64,000 bases of DNA, taken from the NCBI RefSeq assembly GCF_041228105.1, contig NZ_CP166097.1, positions 930,001 to 994,000 of the forward strand, read 5' to 3'. The notes under the pieces were generated by a model that was not told where the DNA came from, searched no databases, and saw only the letters and a list, made by a program, of their open reading frames with translations. Positions 1 through 9,094 of this stretch are shown one piece after another. Source of the stretch: Pectobacterium aroidearum (GTDB taxonomy: Bacteria > Pseudomonadota > Gammaproteobacteria > Enterobacterales > Enterobacteriaceae). Each line of letters opens with the position of its first letter. Within the stretch, counting starts at the first letter, position 1. The translations under genes and the position numbers were made by a program.

Positions 1-158
1 TTAGCCGTAAGTCTGGGGTCACGGGGCGAGCGGCGTTTGAGCCGTCCCGTGTCGGGCGCGTGCTACGAAGTAGCATGACAATAACGGTATTATCGCGCAC
101 GAAACTGCCTCTAAGTTTGCATAGAAAAATGAAGCAGACCCGAGAAGTATCGAGGACA
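1..158. other. Intergenic DNA with two hairpins
   Basis: No gene is supported here. CACGGG (20-25) pairs with CCCGTG (46-51) around an inner CGGC/GCCG pair, and TGCTAC (61-66) pairs with GTAGCA (70-75) across a 3-base loop. These lie beyond the 3' end of the chemoreceptor gene and could be part of its transcript end, or of a gene outside the window. There is no clear T-tract. Confidence 0.35.
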
Positions 159-1814
159 TCAGAACGATGTCCAGTCACCTTCACCGGCTGTGGCCACGTT
201 CTTACCCGGTGCCGCCAGCGCAGGTTGCAGGGCTAACGAGGGGGCTGCCGCTGGCGTACGGGCGATCTGATGGCTGGTGCCCAAGCGGAACTGGCTGACC
301 GTCTCGGCCAGCTGTGCAGCCTGCTGTTGCAGAGACTGCGTGGCGGCTGAGGCTTCATTCACCAGCGACGCATTCTGCTGGGTCGTCACTTCCATCTGGT
401 TAACCGCAACGTTCACCTGCTCAATCCCCATCGTCTGCTCATTGCTGGCAGAGCTAATTTCGCCAACCAAATCGCTGACCTTACGCACGCCGTTGACGAT
501 ATCCTGTATTGACGCGCCTGCCTGTACCACCAGCCGGTTGCCCGCTTCCACGGTCTGAACGGAACGGTCGATCAGCTCTTTGATCTCTTTAGCGGCAGAG
601 GCGCTACGTTGTGCCAGACTACGTACTTCACTGGCGACCACGGCGAAACCGCGACCCTGTTCTCCCGCCCGCGCAGCTTCTACGGCGGCATTCAGCGCCA
701 GAATGTTGGTCTGGAACGCGATGCTGTCTATAACGCCGATGATATCGACGATCTTCTTCGATGAGGAATCGATCGCGCCCATCGTTTCCACCACTTCCGT
801 CACCAGTTGTCCACCTGACTGCGCTTGCTGTGTAGTCGATTGTGCCAGTTGGTTGGCCTGACGGGCATTATCGGCGTTCTGTCTGACCGTCGAACTTAAC
901 TGCTCAATAGAGGCGGCGGTTTCCTGTAGCGCACTGGCCTGCTCTTCCGTACGGCTGGATAGGTCGATGTTGCCTGCGGCAAGTTGTGAAGATGCGCCGG
1001 CAATCGATTCGGAACCCTGACGAACTTCACCAACAATAGTGCGCAGACGCACCGTCATGTCTTGCAGGGCATGCAGCAGTTGGGCGGCTTCATCGCGTCC
1101 TTCCGGCTGCACGTTATGCGTCAGATCGCCTGCTGCGACGGCCTGTGTCGCACGTACTGCCCGCGCGAGCGGTTGCACGATACTGCGTGTGAGCACCCAG
1201 GCGATTAGGACACCGATGATGGCACTTAGCGTGCCCGTGACGGCGAGGATGAGATCGCCACGGCTGGCGCCAGTGTTGATGTCTTGCCCCATCTGGTCGA
1301 TGCTGGCGCGCTGATGGTCGCGCAGCGCTTCCACGCTGGCCAGATAGCCGTTGGAAGCCGGAACGAACTCGTTGTCGAAGAGCGATCTGGCGCGATCGAA
1401 GTTACCCGCGCCTTTTTCCGCGATAATCGCGTCGCGCTTTTTGATGTAGGACTGGCGGTATTCGCCGACTTTGTCGAATAACGCTTTTTCTTCGGGGGTG
1501 GAAATCAGGCTGGCAAATTGTTCCTGTCGTTTACCGCTTTCTTTACTGGCGCGGGTGTTTTCCGCCGCAAACAGCTCAACCAGCGAATCGTCATTGCTGC
1601 GGGCAACCGCCATACTGCGCTGGACGCCAGCGACGAGCGTAGCATGCCAGTCCGATGCCAGCCGTTCCTTGCGCAGCGGTTCTTGCATCATCTGTTTCGT
1701 ACTGCTGGATACCTGGTTAAGTTGATAAATGCCGCTGGTCAGCATGGCCAGCGAAAGCGCAATAAGCAGGCCAAAGCCGCCGGCCAGTCGGGTACCTATT
1801 TTGTAGTTCTTCAT
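159..1814 (-). CDS. Methyl-accepting chemotaxis protein (551 aa)
   Basis: Inner-membrane chemoreceptor that passes periplasmic ligand signals to CheA/CheW. TM1 is at about residues 10-32. A helical periplasmic domain of the four-helix-bundle type spans about 33-188, TM2 about 189-210, and HAMP about 212-265. A long cytoplasmic coiled coil follows, with the conserved hairpin tip ([20 protein letters not shown]). The last five residues, DWTSF, fit the xWxxF docking motif that binds CheR and CheB in high-abundance receptors such as Tsr and Tar. None of the other four receptors in this window has it. The ligand cannot be read from sequence. It is transcribed alone, with a long upstream intergenic region. 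The start is the ATG just before a basic stretch and TM1. Confidence 0.93.
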   Translation of the reverse strand: MKNYKIGTRLAGGFGLLIALSLAMLTSGIYQLNQVSSSTKQMMQEPLRKERLASDWHATLVAGVQRSMAVARSNDDSLVELFAAENTRASKESGKRQEQFASLISTPEEKALFDKVGEYRQSYIKKRDAIIAEKGAGNFDRARSLFDNEFVPASNGYLASVEALRDHQRASIDQMGQDINTGASRGDLILAVTGTLSAIIGVLIAWVLTRSIVQPLARAVRATQAVAAGDLTHNVQPEGRDEAAQLLHALQDMTVRLRTIVGEVRQGSESIAGASSQLAAGNIDLSSRTEEQASALQETAASIEQLSSTVRQNADNARQANQLAQSTTQQAQSGGQLVTEVVETMGAIDSSSKKIVDIIGVIDSIAFQTNILALNAAVEAARAGEQGRGFAVVASEVRSLAQRSASAAKEIKELIDRSVQTVEAGNRLVVQAGASIQDIVNGVRKVSDLVGEISSASNEQTMGIEQVNVAVNQMEVTTQQNASLVNEASAATQSLQQQAAQLAETVSQFRLGTSHQIARTPAAAPSLALQPALAAPGKNVATAGEGDWTSF

Positions 1815-2168
1815 TATTCGTTACACACACCTGGTTAAATTCAGCGTCTGCCCCATGCAGACTCCGCGATCCTACTCCTCACTTTCTGATTGATTCTGTT
1901 GAAAAAGTGGACTAATGCCCCTGTGTTTGCGTGGTCATTTGCCCATAAAAAATCCGGAAATGTGAGCGGGCGGGAGAATAGCGAAAAAACGGAGTCGGAG
2001 AGAAAAGGAACCTTTAGGGGAAAATAACGGCATTTATCTGGTGAAAGGGCGGTGAAAAGGCGCTTGCCTTACATGATTCGCTAGAATTTTACAGTTGGTT
2101 GCACTTATAGAATAACTCTTTCGATTCATCGCTGGTGAAGATAAGTGGCGATCCTTAGAGTAACAAGT
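1815..2168. other. Intergenic region between chemoreceptor and sRNA
   Basis: About 350 bases without a gene. It must hold the divergent promoters of the chemoreceptor (minus) and the omrA-like sRNA (plus). I see no clear sigma-28 motif for the chemoreceptor here, unlike two other receptors in the window. In E. coli the omr promoters bind phosphorylated OmpR upstream of the start; I could not delineate such a site by eye. Confidence 0.4.
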
Positions 2169-2260
2169 CCCAGAGGTATTGATTGGTGATATATCGATGT
2201 GCTCTGTACATTGAAACCATTTGATTACACCAACCTACGCGGATGCGTAGGTTTTTTTTT
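2169..2260 (+). ncRNA. omrA: OmrA/OmrB-family small RNA
   Basis: The 5' end reads CCCAGAGGTATTGATTGGTG, which matches the conserved 5' seed of E. coli OmrA and OmrB, the part that pairs with ompT, cirA, csgD, ompR and other mRNAs. The 3' end is an intrinsic terminator: CCTACGC (2234-2240), loop GGAT, GCGTAGG (2245-2251) and nine Ts. The middle is not conserved, as is usual for this family. The position next to aas is the same as in E. coli, where omrA and omrB lie in tandem between aas and galR. Only one copy is seen here, so it could be called omrA or omrB. By family knowledge it acts with Hfq, is induced by EnvZ-OmpR, and represses outer-membrane proteins and curli. Confidence 0.9.
2234..2260 (+). 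terminator. Intrinsic terminator of the omrA-like sRNA
   Basis: A perfect 7-bp stem with a 4-base loop is followed by nine Ts. It is also the 3' Hfq-binding end of the sRNA. Confidence 0.9.
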
Positions 2261-2448
2261 GCCTGAATTTCCCGCTTTCGTTATCTCCAGTGATTTTCAT
2301 GCTATGCGAATGATGTGCCGACGGCAATCTTCGCGTTCAGCCGCGTACCCATCACTTGAAGTATGATATGTATGTAGTATTTTGACGTATCGCCTGGTGG
2401 TTTTGCGCTTCAGCAAGCCGCCCGTTTATCTGTCTATTGGGAGAAGGC

Positions 2449-4620
2449 ATGATTCATACCCTGTTACGTTGGGTGTTCCAGCGTCTGTACCGCATCCGGA
2501 TCGAGGGCGACAGCAGCCAGTTTCAGCAATCCAAATTGCTCATCACCCCCAATCACGTCTCTTTCCTTGATGGTGTCTTGCTGGCGTTATTCTTACCGAT
2601 AAAACCCGTCTTTGCGGTGTACTCCTCGATTTCCGATCGCTGGTTTATGCGCTGGCTGAAGCCGTATATCGACTTTGTGCCGCTGGATCCCACCAAGCCT
2701 CTGGCGATCAAAGGGTTGATCAAAGTGATCGAACGCGGCCAGCCCGTCGTGGTTTTCCCTGAAGGACGCATCAGCGTCACCGGATCGCTGATGAAGATTT
2801 ACAGCGGGGCGGCGTTTGTTGCGGCGAAATCCGGGGCAACGATCATCCCCGTGCGCATTGATGGCGCTGAGTTCACGCCGTTTGGCCGGTTGGCGGGCGT
2901 GTTTAAACGCCGCTGCTTCCCGCAGATTACGATCACGTACTTGCCCCCTACGACGCTGCCCATGCCGGAAGCCGACAGCGCCAGAACGCGTCGTGCGCTG
3001 GCCGGTGAGCATTTGCACCAGATTATGATGAAAGCGCGGATGGAAACGCGCCCGCAGCACACGCTGTATGAAGCCTTTCTGGCAGCGAGAACCCGTTACG
3101 GACGACGTTCCCCTAGCATCGCGGATATCTCCTTCAACGAAGACAGCTATCAGGGCTTATTGAAAAAATCGCTGGGCGTGTCGCGCATTTTGCAGCGTTT
3201 CACCCGTGCGGATGAACATGTCGGTATGCTGTTGCCCAACGCGACCATTACGGCGGCATCGATCCTGGGCGCATCGCTGCGTAACCGCATTCCGGCCATG
3301 CTGAACTACACCGCTGGCGCCAAAGGGCTGCAAAGCGCGATGAAAGCGGCGGGCATCAAAACGATCGTCACGTCTCGCCAGTTTCTTGAAAAGGGCAAGC
3401 TGACGGATCTGCCGAAGCAGGTCAGCGAAGCCAACTGGGTCTATCTGGAAGATTTGAAAGATACGGTGACGCTGGCGGATAAGCTGTGGATCCTGTTTCA
3501 TCTGCTGTTTCCTGCCCGCGCGATGCTGCCGCAGAAACCCGATGATGCGGCTATCGTGCTGTTTACCTCCGGTTCCGAGGGGAACCCGAAAGGCGTCGTA
3601 CATTCCCATGACAGCCTGCTGGCGAACGTCGAGCAGATTCGCACGGTAGCGGATTTCACGCCGCGTGACCGCTTTATGTCTGCGCTGCCGCTGTTCCATG
3701 CGTTTGGCCTGACGGTGGGACTGTTAACACCGCTGATGACGGGCGCTCGCGTATTTCTTTATCCTAGCCCGCTGCACTATCGCATTGTGCCGGAGCTGGT
3801 TTACGACCAGAACTGTACCGTGCTGTTTGGGACATCTACGTTTTTAGGCAACTACGCACGCTTTGCCCATCCGTATGATTTTGCTCGTTTGCGCTATGTT
3901 GTTGCCGGGGCAGAGAAGCTGTCTGAAACGACGCGTCAGGTCTGGCAGGACAAATTTGGTATCCGCATTCTGGAAGGGTACGGTGTGACCGAGTGCGCGC
4001 CAGTGGTGGCGATCAACGTGCCGATGGCGACGAAAATCCATTCTGTTGGCCTGCTGTTGCCGGAAATCGAATCGCGGTTGATTACGGTGCCGGGTATTAC
4101 ACGCGGTGGCCGCCTGCAACTGCGCGGGCCGAATATCATGAAAGGCTACCTGCGGGTGGAAAACCCCGGCGTGCTCGAAGCGCCAGCGGCAGAAAACGCA
4201 GAAGGTGAATTGCAGCAGGGCTGGTATGACACGGGCGATATCGTCGAACTGGATGAAAAAGGATTCTGCACCATCATCGGCCGCGTGAAGCGTTTTGCCA
4301 AGCTGGCGGGTGAGATGGTTTCGCTCGAAAGTGTGGAACAGCTGGCGGTTAAAGTGTCGCCGGAAGCGCAACATGCGGCCAGCGCGAAAAGCGACAGCAG
4401 CAAAGGCGAGGCGCTGGTGCTGTTTACGACAGACAGCCAGATTACCCGTGACGTGTTGCTTGCACAGGCTCGCAGTAGCGGCGTGCCGGAGCTGGCCGTG
4501 CCGCGTGATATCCGCTATGTGAAAGCCTTACCGCTACTCGGCAGCGGCAAGCCTGACTTTGTCACGCTGCGCCATATGGCCGAAGAACCTGTCACTAACG
4601 CATCGGAGCAGAGCGCATGA
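2449..4620 (+). CDS. aas: Bifunctional 2-acyl-GPE acyltransferase / acyl-ACP synthetase
   Basis: Inner-membrane enzyme that re-acylates lysophosphatidylethanolamine, using acyl-ACP that it makes itself. The N-terminal PlsC-type domain has the acyltransferase motif NHVSFLDG (about residues 36-43) and an FPEGRIS block. The C-terminal part is an AMP-forming adenylate domain with the P-loop-like [10 protein letters not shown] (about residues 375-385), YGVTECAP and YDTGD. The ATG at 2449 is preferred to upstream TTG 2437 because GGGAG lies 5 bases before it and the resulting N-terminus [17 protein letters not shown] aligns with E. coli Aas. The stop overlaps the lplT start (ATGA), so the two are cotranscribed and probably translationally coupled. 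The length of 723 aa is normal for the family (719 in E. coli). Confidence 0.97.
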   Translation: MIHTLLRWVFQRLYRIRIEGDSSQFQQSKLLITPNHVSFLDGVLLALFLPIKPVFAVYSSISDRWFMRWLKPYIDFVPLDPTKPLAIKGLIKVIERGQPVVVFPEGRISVTGSLMKIYSGAAFVAAKSGATIIPVRIDGAEFTPFGRLAGVFKRRCFPQITITYLPPTTLPMPEADSARTRRALAGEHLHQIMMKARMETRPQHTLYEAFLAARTRYGRRSPSIADISFNEDSYQGLLKKSLGVSRILQRFTRADEHVGMLLPNATITAASILGASLRNRIPAMLNYTAGAKGLQSAMKAAGIKTIVTSRQFLEKGKLTDLPKQVSEANWVYLEDLKDTVTLADKLWILFHLLFPARAMLPQKPDDAAIVLFTSGSEGNPKGVVHSHDSLLANVEQIRTVADFTPRDRFMSALPLFHAFGLTVGLLTPLMTGARVFLYPSPLHYRIVPELVYDQNCTVLFGTSTFLGNYARFAHPYDFARLRYVVAGAEKLSETTRQVWQDKFGIRILEGYGVTECAPVVAINVPMATKIHSVGLLLPEIESRLITVPGITRGGRLQLRGPNIMKGYLRVENPGVLEAPAAENAEGELQQGWYDTGDIVELDEKGFCTIIGRVKRFAKLAGEMVSLESVEQLAVKVSPEAQHAASAKSDSSKGEALVLFTTDSQITRDVLLAQARSSGVPELAVPRDIRYVKALPLLGSGKPDFVTLRHMAEEPVTNASEQSA

Positions 4621-5840
4621 GTCAACAGACTGAACCCGCGACACCTTTGCTGTCGCGCAGTATGAACGCGGTAATTATCGCGCAGTTCTTCTCCGCGTTT
4701 GGCGATAATGCGCTGTTGTTTGCCACGTTAGCGCTGATCAAACAGCTGGTGTATCCCGACTGGAGCCAGCCGTTTTTGCAGATGGGCTTTGTCGCCGCCT
4801 ACATCATTCTGGCACCGTTTGTTGGACAAATTGCGGATAGCTTCTCCAAAGGGCAGGTGATGATGTTCGCCAATACCCTGAAGCTGGCGGGCGCGCTGCT
4901 GATTTGCGTCGGCGGGAATCCGTTTCTGGGGTACACGTTGGTAGGGGTTGGCGCTGCGGCTTATTCACCGGCGAAATACGGCATTCTGGGTGAGATTACG
5001 CGCGGCGATCAGTTGGTCAAGGCCAACGGGCTGATGGAAGCCTCGACCATTGCGGCGATCCTGACCGGTTCAGTCGCAGGCGGCGTGCTGGCCGACTGGA
5101 ATATTTACGGGGCGCTGTCGATTTGTGCGGTGGCTTACGGCATAGCGCTGGGGGCGAATATGTTGATTCCTCGCCTCAACGCGGCACGACCGGGGCAGCC
5201 GTGGCATCCGGTGCAGATGGCGAGCAGCTTCTTTTCCGCCTGTCGGGTGCTGTGGCGCGATGGCGACGCCCGGCTTTCGCTGGTTGGCACCAGCATGTTC
5301 TGGGGCGCAGGTGTGACGCTGCGTTTCCTGCTGGTGCTGTGGGTGCCGCATGCGCTTGGGATTACGGACAATGCGACGCCGACGCTGCTTAACGCGATGG
5401 TGGCGGTGGGCATCGTGGTGGGAGCTGGTGCAGCGGCGAAACTGGTGACGCTCGATAGCGTGCGGCGCTGCCTGCCTGCCGGGTTCCTTATTGGCGTAGT
5501 GGTGGTGATTTTTACACTTCAGCATAACCTCATGAGCGCCTATTCCCTGTTGATTCTGCTGGGAGCGCTCGGAGGGTTCTTCATTGTCCCGCTGAATGCG
5601 CTGTTGCAGGAGCGTGGGAAGGCCAGCGTCGGTGCGGGTAATGCGATCGCCGTACAGAATTTGGGTGAGAACGGCGCTATGCTGTTAATGCTTGGGCTCT
5701 ATTCTCTGGTGGTGAAACTGGGCGTTTCGGTTATCGCTATCGGAATCGGCTTTGGCGTCTTGTTTGCGCTGGCGATTGCGCTGCTGTGGGTATGGCTGGT
5801 TCTGGCTAAGCGCCGCGATCGTTCCGCCGGTGCGGAATAA
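4617..5840 (+). CDS. lplT: Lysophospholipid transporter LplT
   Basis: Major-facilitator-superfamily flippase that moves lysophospholipids, mainly lyso-PE, across the inner membrane to Aas for re-acylation. The 407-residue product is almost entirely hydrophobic, with about 12 predicted membrane segments. It starts with the family pattern of a short polar N-terminus followed by [19 protein letters not shown]. It overlaps aas by 4 bases (ATGA), the usual operon for lysophospholipid salvage. elaA follows 20 bases later on the same strand and may be read through. Confidence 0.97.
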   Translation: MSQQTEPATPLLSRSMNAVIIAQFFSAFGDNALLFATLALIKQLVYPDWSQPFLQMGFVAAYIILAPFVGQIADSFSKGQVMMFANTLKLAGALLICVGGNPFLGYTLVGVGAAAYSPAKYGILGEITRGDQLVKANGLMEASTIAAILTGSVAGGVLADWNIYGALSICAVAYGIALGANMLIPRLNAARPGQPWHPVQMASSFFSACRVLWRDGDARLSLVGTSMFWGAGVTLRFLLVLWVPHALGITDNATPTLLNAMVAVGIVVGAGAAAKLVTLDSVRRCLPAGFLIGVVVVIFTLQHNLMSAYSLLILLGALGGFFIVPLNALLQERGKASVGAGNAIAVQNLGENGAMLLMLGLYSLVVKLGVSVIAIGIGFGVLFALAIALLWVWLVLAKRRDRSAGAE

Positions 5841-5860
5841 ACGAAATAGGAAGGGTAGCA

Positions 5861-6316
5861 ATGAGTCTGATATGGCATGACTGGGATGTGGCAGATCTTA
5901 ATGTGTATTCGCTGCATGACATATTGTCGCTGCGCAGTCAGGTCTTCGTGGTTGAGCAAACGTGCCCTTACCTGGATATCGATGGCCGCGATTTGGTGGA
6001 AGGCAATCGCCATATTGCGGCCTATCGTGATGGCAAGCTGGCCGCCTATGCCCGCCTGCTCGCGCCTCATCCGAACAATGATGTGGTGACGATCGGGCGT
6101 GTGATTGTCGCACCGCACGCCCGCGGGCAACATCTGGGGCATCAACTGATGGAACACGCGCTGATTGCCTGCGCACGCCACTGGCCGCAAAAACACCTTT
6201 TCCTGTCCGCACAGGCTCATCTGCAAGCGTTCTACGGCGCATTTGGTTTTGTGGCGACCGGCGAAGAATACGACGAAGACGGCATTCCGCATATTGATAT
6301 GCTGTCGGCGTTCTGA
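5861..6316 (+). CDS. elaA: GNAT-family N-acetyltransferase ElaA
   Basis: Predicted acetyl-CoA-dependent N-acetyltransferase; the physiological substrate is unknown. The 151-residue protein has the ElaA pattern: LRSQVFVVEQTCPYLDIDG near the N-terminus, the GNAT motif A region VTIGRVIVAPHARGQHLGHQL with the acetyl-CoA pyrophosphate loop, and the C-terminal QAHLQAFYGAFGF and EDGIPHIDM blocks. It follows lplT by 20 bases with an AGGAAGG ribosome-binding site and ends before a strong terminator, so it probably ends the aas-lplT transcript. In E. coli elaA is elsewhere, so this linkage is lineage-specific. Confidence 0.93.
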   Translation: MSLIWHDWDVADLNVYSLHDILSLRSQVFVVEQTCPYLDIDGRDLVEGNRHIAAYRDGKLAAYARLLAPHPNNDVVTIGRVIVAPHARGQHLGHQLMEHALIACARHWPQKHLFLSAQAHLQAFYGAFGFVATGEEYDEDGIPHIDMLSAF

Positions 6317-6360
6317 AGAGTATTGAGTGTGCATCGGAAGGAATAGATGCTACTGCGTAA

Positions 6361-6397
6361 AAAAACCGGCTAACGTCTAACGTATAGCCGGTTTTTT
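6361..6397. terminator. Bidirectional terminator between elaA and ecnA
   Basis: AAAACCGGCTA (6362-6372) pairs with TAGCCGGTTTT (6385-6395), with T-rich ends on both strands. It serves the convergent elaA and entericidin genes. Confidence 0.88.
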
Positions 6398-6413
6398 GTT
6401 GTTTGACGGTGAG

Positions 6414-6545
6414 TTAGCTAGCGGCGTGGGAAATGGTGCTACCGAGTTTTTGCACATCTTGGCCAAAGCCGCGCGTGGTGTTACAGCCGCTCAATGCTGC
6501 CGTGACCAGCAGCGCCACTACGATCGTTGTTATACGTTTCATCAT
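6414..6545 (-). CDS. ecnA: Entericidin A/B-family lipoprotein (43 aa)
   Basis: A very short lipoprotein. It begins MMKRITTIVVALL, has a lipobox LSGC with the lipidated cysteine at about residue 21, and ends in the family's mature segment NTTRGFGQDVQKLG followed by a short tail. This matches EcnA/EcnB proteins, small cell-envelope lipoproteins first described as a toxin-antidote pair in E. coli. Only one gene is present here, and it resembles EcnA more than EcnB. No partner gene is adjacent, so a toxin-antidote role at this site is not supported. It is convergent with elaA and shares its terminator. Confidence 0.88.
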   Translation of the reverse strand: MMKRITTIVVALLVTAALSGCNTTRGFGQDVQKLGSTISHAAS

Positions 6546-6918
6546 CGTTACCAGCAGGTTGTTGATAAACAGGGCAATAAACAGAATGCGATAGATTTCT
6601 ACTGTGGCATAACCGCAGGTAAGAATTCAATCCTCGTTTAGCGTGAACCGGCTGATATTGTTTGAGATTATGTTGCTGCTTATGTGTAGTGGCTCAGGCC
6701 TGGGCTGGCACTATTGCTGCAAAGAGCTAAACTTAATCTGACTGGCGGGCTCTGTGCCAAAAGAGGGCGTGTCAAAGATCGCAAAATTTAAGGTTTGTAA
6801 TGTTGAACACGTGATTTTTATCTACAGGTTCGTTTTACATGCAAAAAAATTTTGAAAATTTTTAGATGCTGAAAAAGCAACGATAAAATTTTCATAATCA
6901 TTTAGGTAGGGAGTGTTG
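6546..6918. other. Intergenic region at the edge of an AT-rich islet
   Basis: About 370 bases. The left part has normal composition and should carry the ecnA promoter. The right part, from about 6780, becomes strongly AT-rich and merges with the orphan gene. No integrase, direct repeat or tRNA end was seen to mark an insertion boundary. Confidence 0.4.
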
Positions 6919-8139
6919 ATGACAATTAAACGTTCAACTAATTTTGTAGACGTAATTGAAAACACCATTGGCAGACCATTATTAAAAAAAGAGTTAATTA
7001 AAAATCCGCTAGGATTTACAGAATTAGAAAGTCTTAGCGAAGCGCTTAATGATTTTAATAAGGAATACAAACTGCCTATAAAAAAGGAAACTGATCTGAG
7101 GCCATCTATATCGCCAAGACTTAAAATAACAGACAACCTAGGTTTCAACTATGTTAGCCGAATCCATGATTTCTCACAGTACGAAGGGGTGTTCACAGGA
7201 GAGCTAAAAAAATATTTACTATATTGTCATGGTTTGGTAATAGAAGATCCGTTGGTCTATCTTTTAGATTATTTTAGACCAGGTTGTACTAATAGTCCGT
7301 ATGCATTGGCGAGACTACCAGTAATAAATTCTTTGCTTCTAGAGTACAGTGAAATCTCCGATTTAATAAAATCTGAGATTATTTTCCCAGTATCAGAATC
7401 ACGATATTGTGAAAATGAAGTACCTTACCCAGATGATGATTTATTAAAAGAGATAAGTAAGGGATTGATTTTTAAAATAAATAACTTACCTCAACTTGTA
7501 GGGTTTGTTTTTCGGGAGCAATTTAGGAAACAAATTTTTGACAATAACATTGATTCATTTTATCCGGGGCTTGAGTATGTTAGCGTCCTTAAGGAAATAA
7601 TGAAAATTAGGCAGGAAAAGTTTACTAGTGATGAAATTATAGCGCCTTTTGGAGTTAGTGTTATTGGTAGTGTTTCTTTATTAAACTTAGAGCGTATTTC
7701 AATTGAGGATATTTGTTATATGAGGAAACAAGAGGAGTTGTTTTCCGAATGGAGAGGTTTTTTAAACTCAACATTTAAGCGATTATACGACGATTCGTAT
7801 AATTATACTAATTTGGAAAGTGAGTTTTTAATCGGATCCCAGAATGAATTTCTTAAGTTAGAAAAAAGAATGAATAGTAAATTAAGCAAGGCGTTCTCTA
7901 ATTATTCATTGATGAATACAGGGAGGGATATAAGTATTGGTGCCGTCTCTGGGGCGTTATCAGGAATGGTAACTGGGGATTTGAAAACAACGCTCTTTAT
8001 GACATTGTTTACTGGTATGCTTTCTGGAGGAGTGCAACCAAGTGTTGAAGCAGTTATAGATTTGGTAAAAAATAAATCTCGTAGAAAAGAAAATAAAGTT
8101 ATAAGAAATCATTTCTTGGCTCTCGACCTTCCATCATAG
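6919..8139 (+). CDS. Orphan AT-rich protein of unknown function (406 aa)
   Basis: I do not recognise this protein. It is mostly soluble and rich in Ile, Leu, Lys and Glu. Near the middle is a hydrophobic-acidic stretch, YLLYCHGLVIEDPLVYLLDY. Near the C-terminus are two short Gly/Ser-rich hydrophobic segments (ISIGAVSGALSGMVTG and TLFMTLFTGMLSGG) that could form a membrane hairpin, followed by a basic tail. The ATG at 6919 is preferred to GTG 6913 because GGGAG lies 5 bases before it. By eye the gene has roughly one-third G+C, and its codons (AAA, ATA, TTA) are unlike the GC-rich neighbours, a sign of recent transfer. It lies beside a parDE toxin-antitoxin module. A defence or toxin function is possible but unproven. 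Confidence 0.75.
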   Translation: MTIKRSTNFVDVIENTIGRPLLKKELIKNPLGFTELESLSEALNDFNKEYKLPIKKETDLRPSISPRLKITDNLGFNYVSRIHDFSQYEGVFTGELKKYLLYCHGLVIEDPLVYLLDYFRPGCTNSPYALARLPVINSLLLEYSEISDLIKSEIIFPVSESRYCENEVPYPDDDLLKEISKGLIFKINNLPQLVGFVFREQFRKQIFDNNIDSFYPGLEYVSVLKEIMKIRQEKFTSDEIIAPFGVSVIGSVSLLNLERISIEDICYMRKQEELFSEWRGFLNSTFKRLYDDSYNYTNLESEFLIGSQNEFLKLEKRMNSKLSKAFSNYSLMNTGRDISIGAVSGALSGMVTGDLKTTLFMTLFTGMLSGGVQPSVEAVIDLVKNKSRRKENKVIRNHFLALDLPS

Positions 8140-8316
8140 CCGTAAATATAAAGGTGTAATTTGCTTCCCATTAGTATGTTACCAATAACTAGCGGGCATG
8201 AAGACCTGTAAGTCCGCCCCTCGCTCATTACAGCCTGTCAGATATGATTGCGTCCTGTCCGTGAAAACCGTCAGTTCAATTCTGAGCGAATACAAATTAT
8301 GGTCGCTGAAAAGAGC

Positions 8317-8655
8317 TCATAGCCACTTAAGATGTCGCACAATGTCCTGCGACTGATGAAGGATTCGAACAACAATGACGCTGTCTGTTTCGTACAGAAA
8401 AAATAACGTATGTCTGGTGACGGGAAATGAGTAAAAACCTGGCCCAAGCTCTTTGCGTTCGATCCCTATCTTGTTATGCCTGATAGCGGTAAACGCGTGC
8501 TCGATGGTTTCCAGATAGGCTTCAGCCCTTTCCTGATTAAAATGCAGCAAGCCGTAGAGGTAAATAGTCTCTAGGTCGTGTTGCGCCAGCGGTGTTAGCT
8601 TGATTTTATCGGGTGGCTGTTCGCGTCCTGTTTCTGATTTTTTGCAAGAATTCAT
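8317..8655 (-). CDS. parE: ParE-family type II toxin
   Basis: RelE/ParE-superfamily toxin; ParE members poison DNA gyrase. The core pattern is present: KLTPLAQHDLETIYLYG at the N-terminus, then an alpha-helical hairpin, and a C-terminal beta sheet with FPVTRHTLFFLYE and VVRILHQSQDIVRHL. At 112 residues it carries about 15 extra residues before the usual start. No ATG or GTG lies nearer the core, so the ATG at 8655 is kept; it overlaps parD by 50 bases. This long overlap implies translational coupling with the antitoxin. The gene ends near the 3' end of the orphan gene. Confidence 0.9.
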   Translation of the reverse strand: MNSCKKSETGREQPPDKIKLTPLAQHDLETIYLYGLLHFNQERAEAYLETIEHAFTAIRHNKIGIERKELGPGFYSFPVTRHTLFFLYETDSVIVVRILHQSQDIVRHLKWL

Positions 8656-8869
8656 CTTTATTCCACTCCTGTGGTTCTCCGCTGTTTATCCCTTCAGCGA
8701 TTAACTGACGCAGCGTTTGCAGGTCTGACTCCGCCTGCTTTTCCCGTAGCATTCTCAGCGCTTCCCGAATGACTTCACTCTGCGTGCGGTAATCACCGGA
8801 TTCCACCAGCGATTCCACGTAATGGCGAAGTTCATCTCCAAGGTCAATTGTCATGGTTCTGGCCATCAT
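8606..8869 (-). CDS. parD: ParD-family type II antitoxin
   Basis: Ribbon-helix-helix antitoxin that binds ParE and represses its own operon. The N-terminal MTIDLGDELRHYVESLV and SGDYRTQSEVIREALRML segments form the DNA-binding fold, and the C-terminal acidic-basic tail would wrap the toxin. It comes first in the operon, as is usual. Two consecutive ATGs open the gene and GGAGG lies just upstream. The 87-residue length is typical. Confidence 0.92.
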   Translation of the reverse strand: MMARTMTIDLGDELRHYVESLVESGDYRTQSEVIREALRMLREKQAESDLQTLRQLIAEGINSGEPQEWNKDEFLQKIRNRTRTATR

Positions 8870-8924
8870 GCCTCCGGTACTCAGATGTAAGATTTGTTCT
8901 TATCAGAAGCCTGTAGCGTACTTA

Positions 8925-8937
8925 ACGATGACATCGT
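8925..8937. promoter_or_regulatory. Candidate ParD operator
   Basis: The inverted repeat ACGATG-A-CATCGT lies about 55 bases upstream of the parD start. Ribbon-helix-helix antitoxins autoregulate from short palindromes in this position, so this is a candidate operator by location only. Confidence 0.3.
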
Positions 8938-9055
8938 CGTCCAGCACAAGGAAAAAGGATTTTCATGCTGCGGACAAGCGGCGTTTGGTGGAAAAGGGAG
9001 GCGGCTCGACATAAGCGCTGTAAGCCTTGCAAAAGGAGAGATAGGGTGGGAAGCG

Positions 9056-9087
9056 GTGGGCAGGTTTACCAGAGAAAACCTGCCCAC
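9056..9087 (-). terminator. Hairpin after hemW
   Basis: A perfect 12-bp stem lies just after the hemW stop: GTGGGCAGGTTT at 9056-9067 and AAACCTGCCCAC at 9076-9087, with an 8-base loop. There is no T-tract, so it may stabilise the 3' end or act with Rho rather than be a classic intrinsic terminator. Confidence 0.6.
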
Positions 9088-9094
9088 GGAATGA

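Noticed and set aside
277..1725. Several open frames on the plus strand across the first chemoreceptor gene
   Set aside because: They are antisense shadows of a GC-rich coding region, with no family resemblance or ribosome-binding sites. The same applies to similar frames over rnr, tamB, cpdB and glnE.
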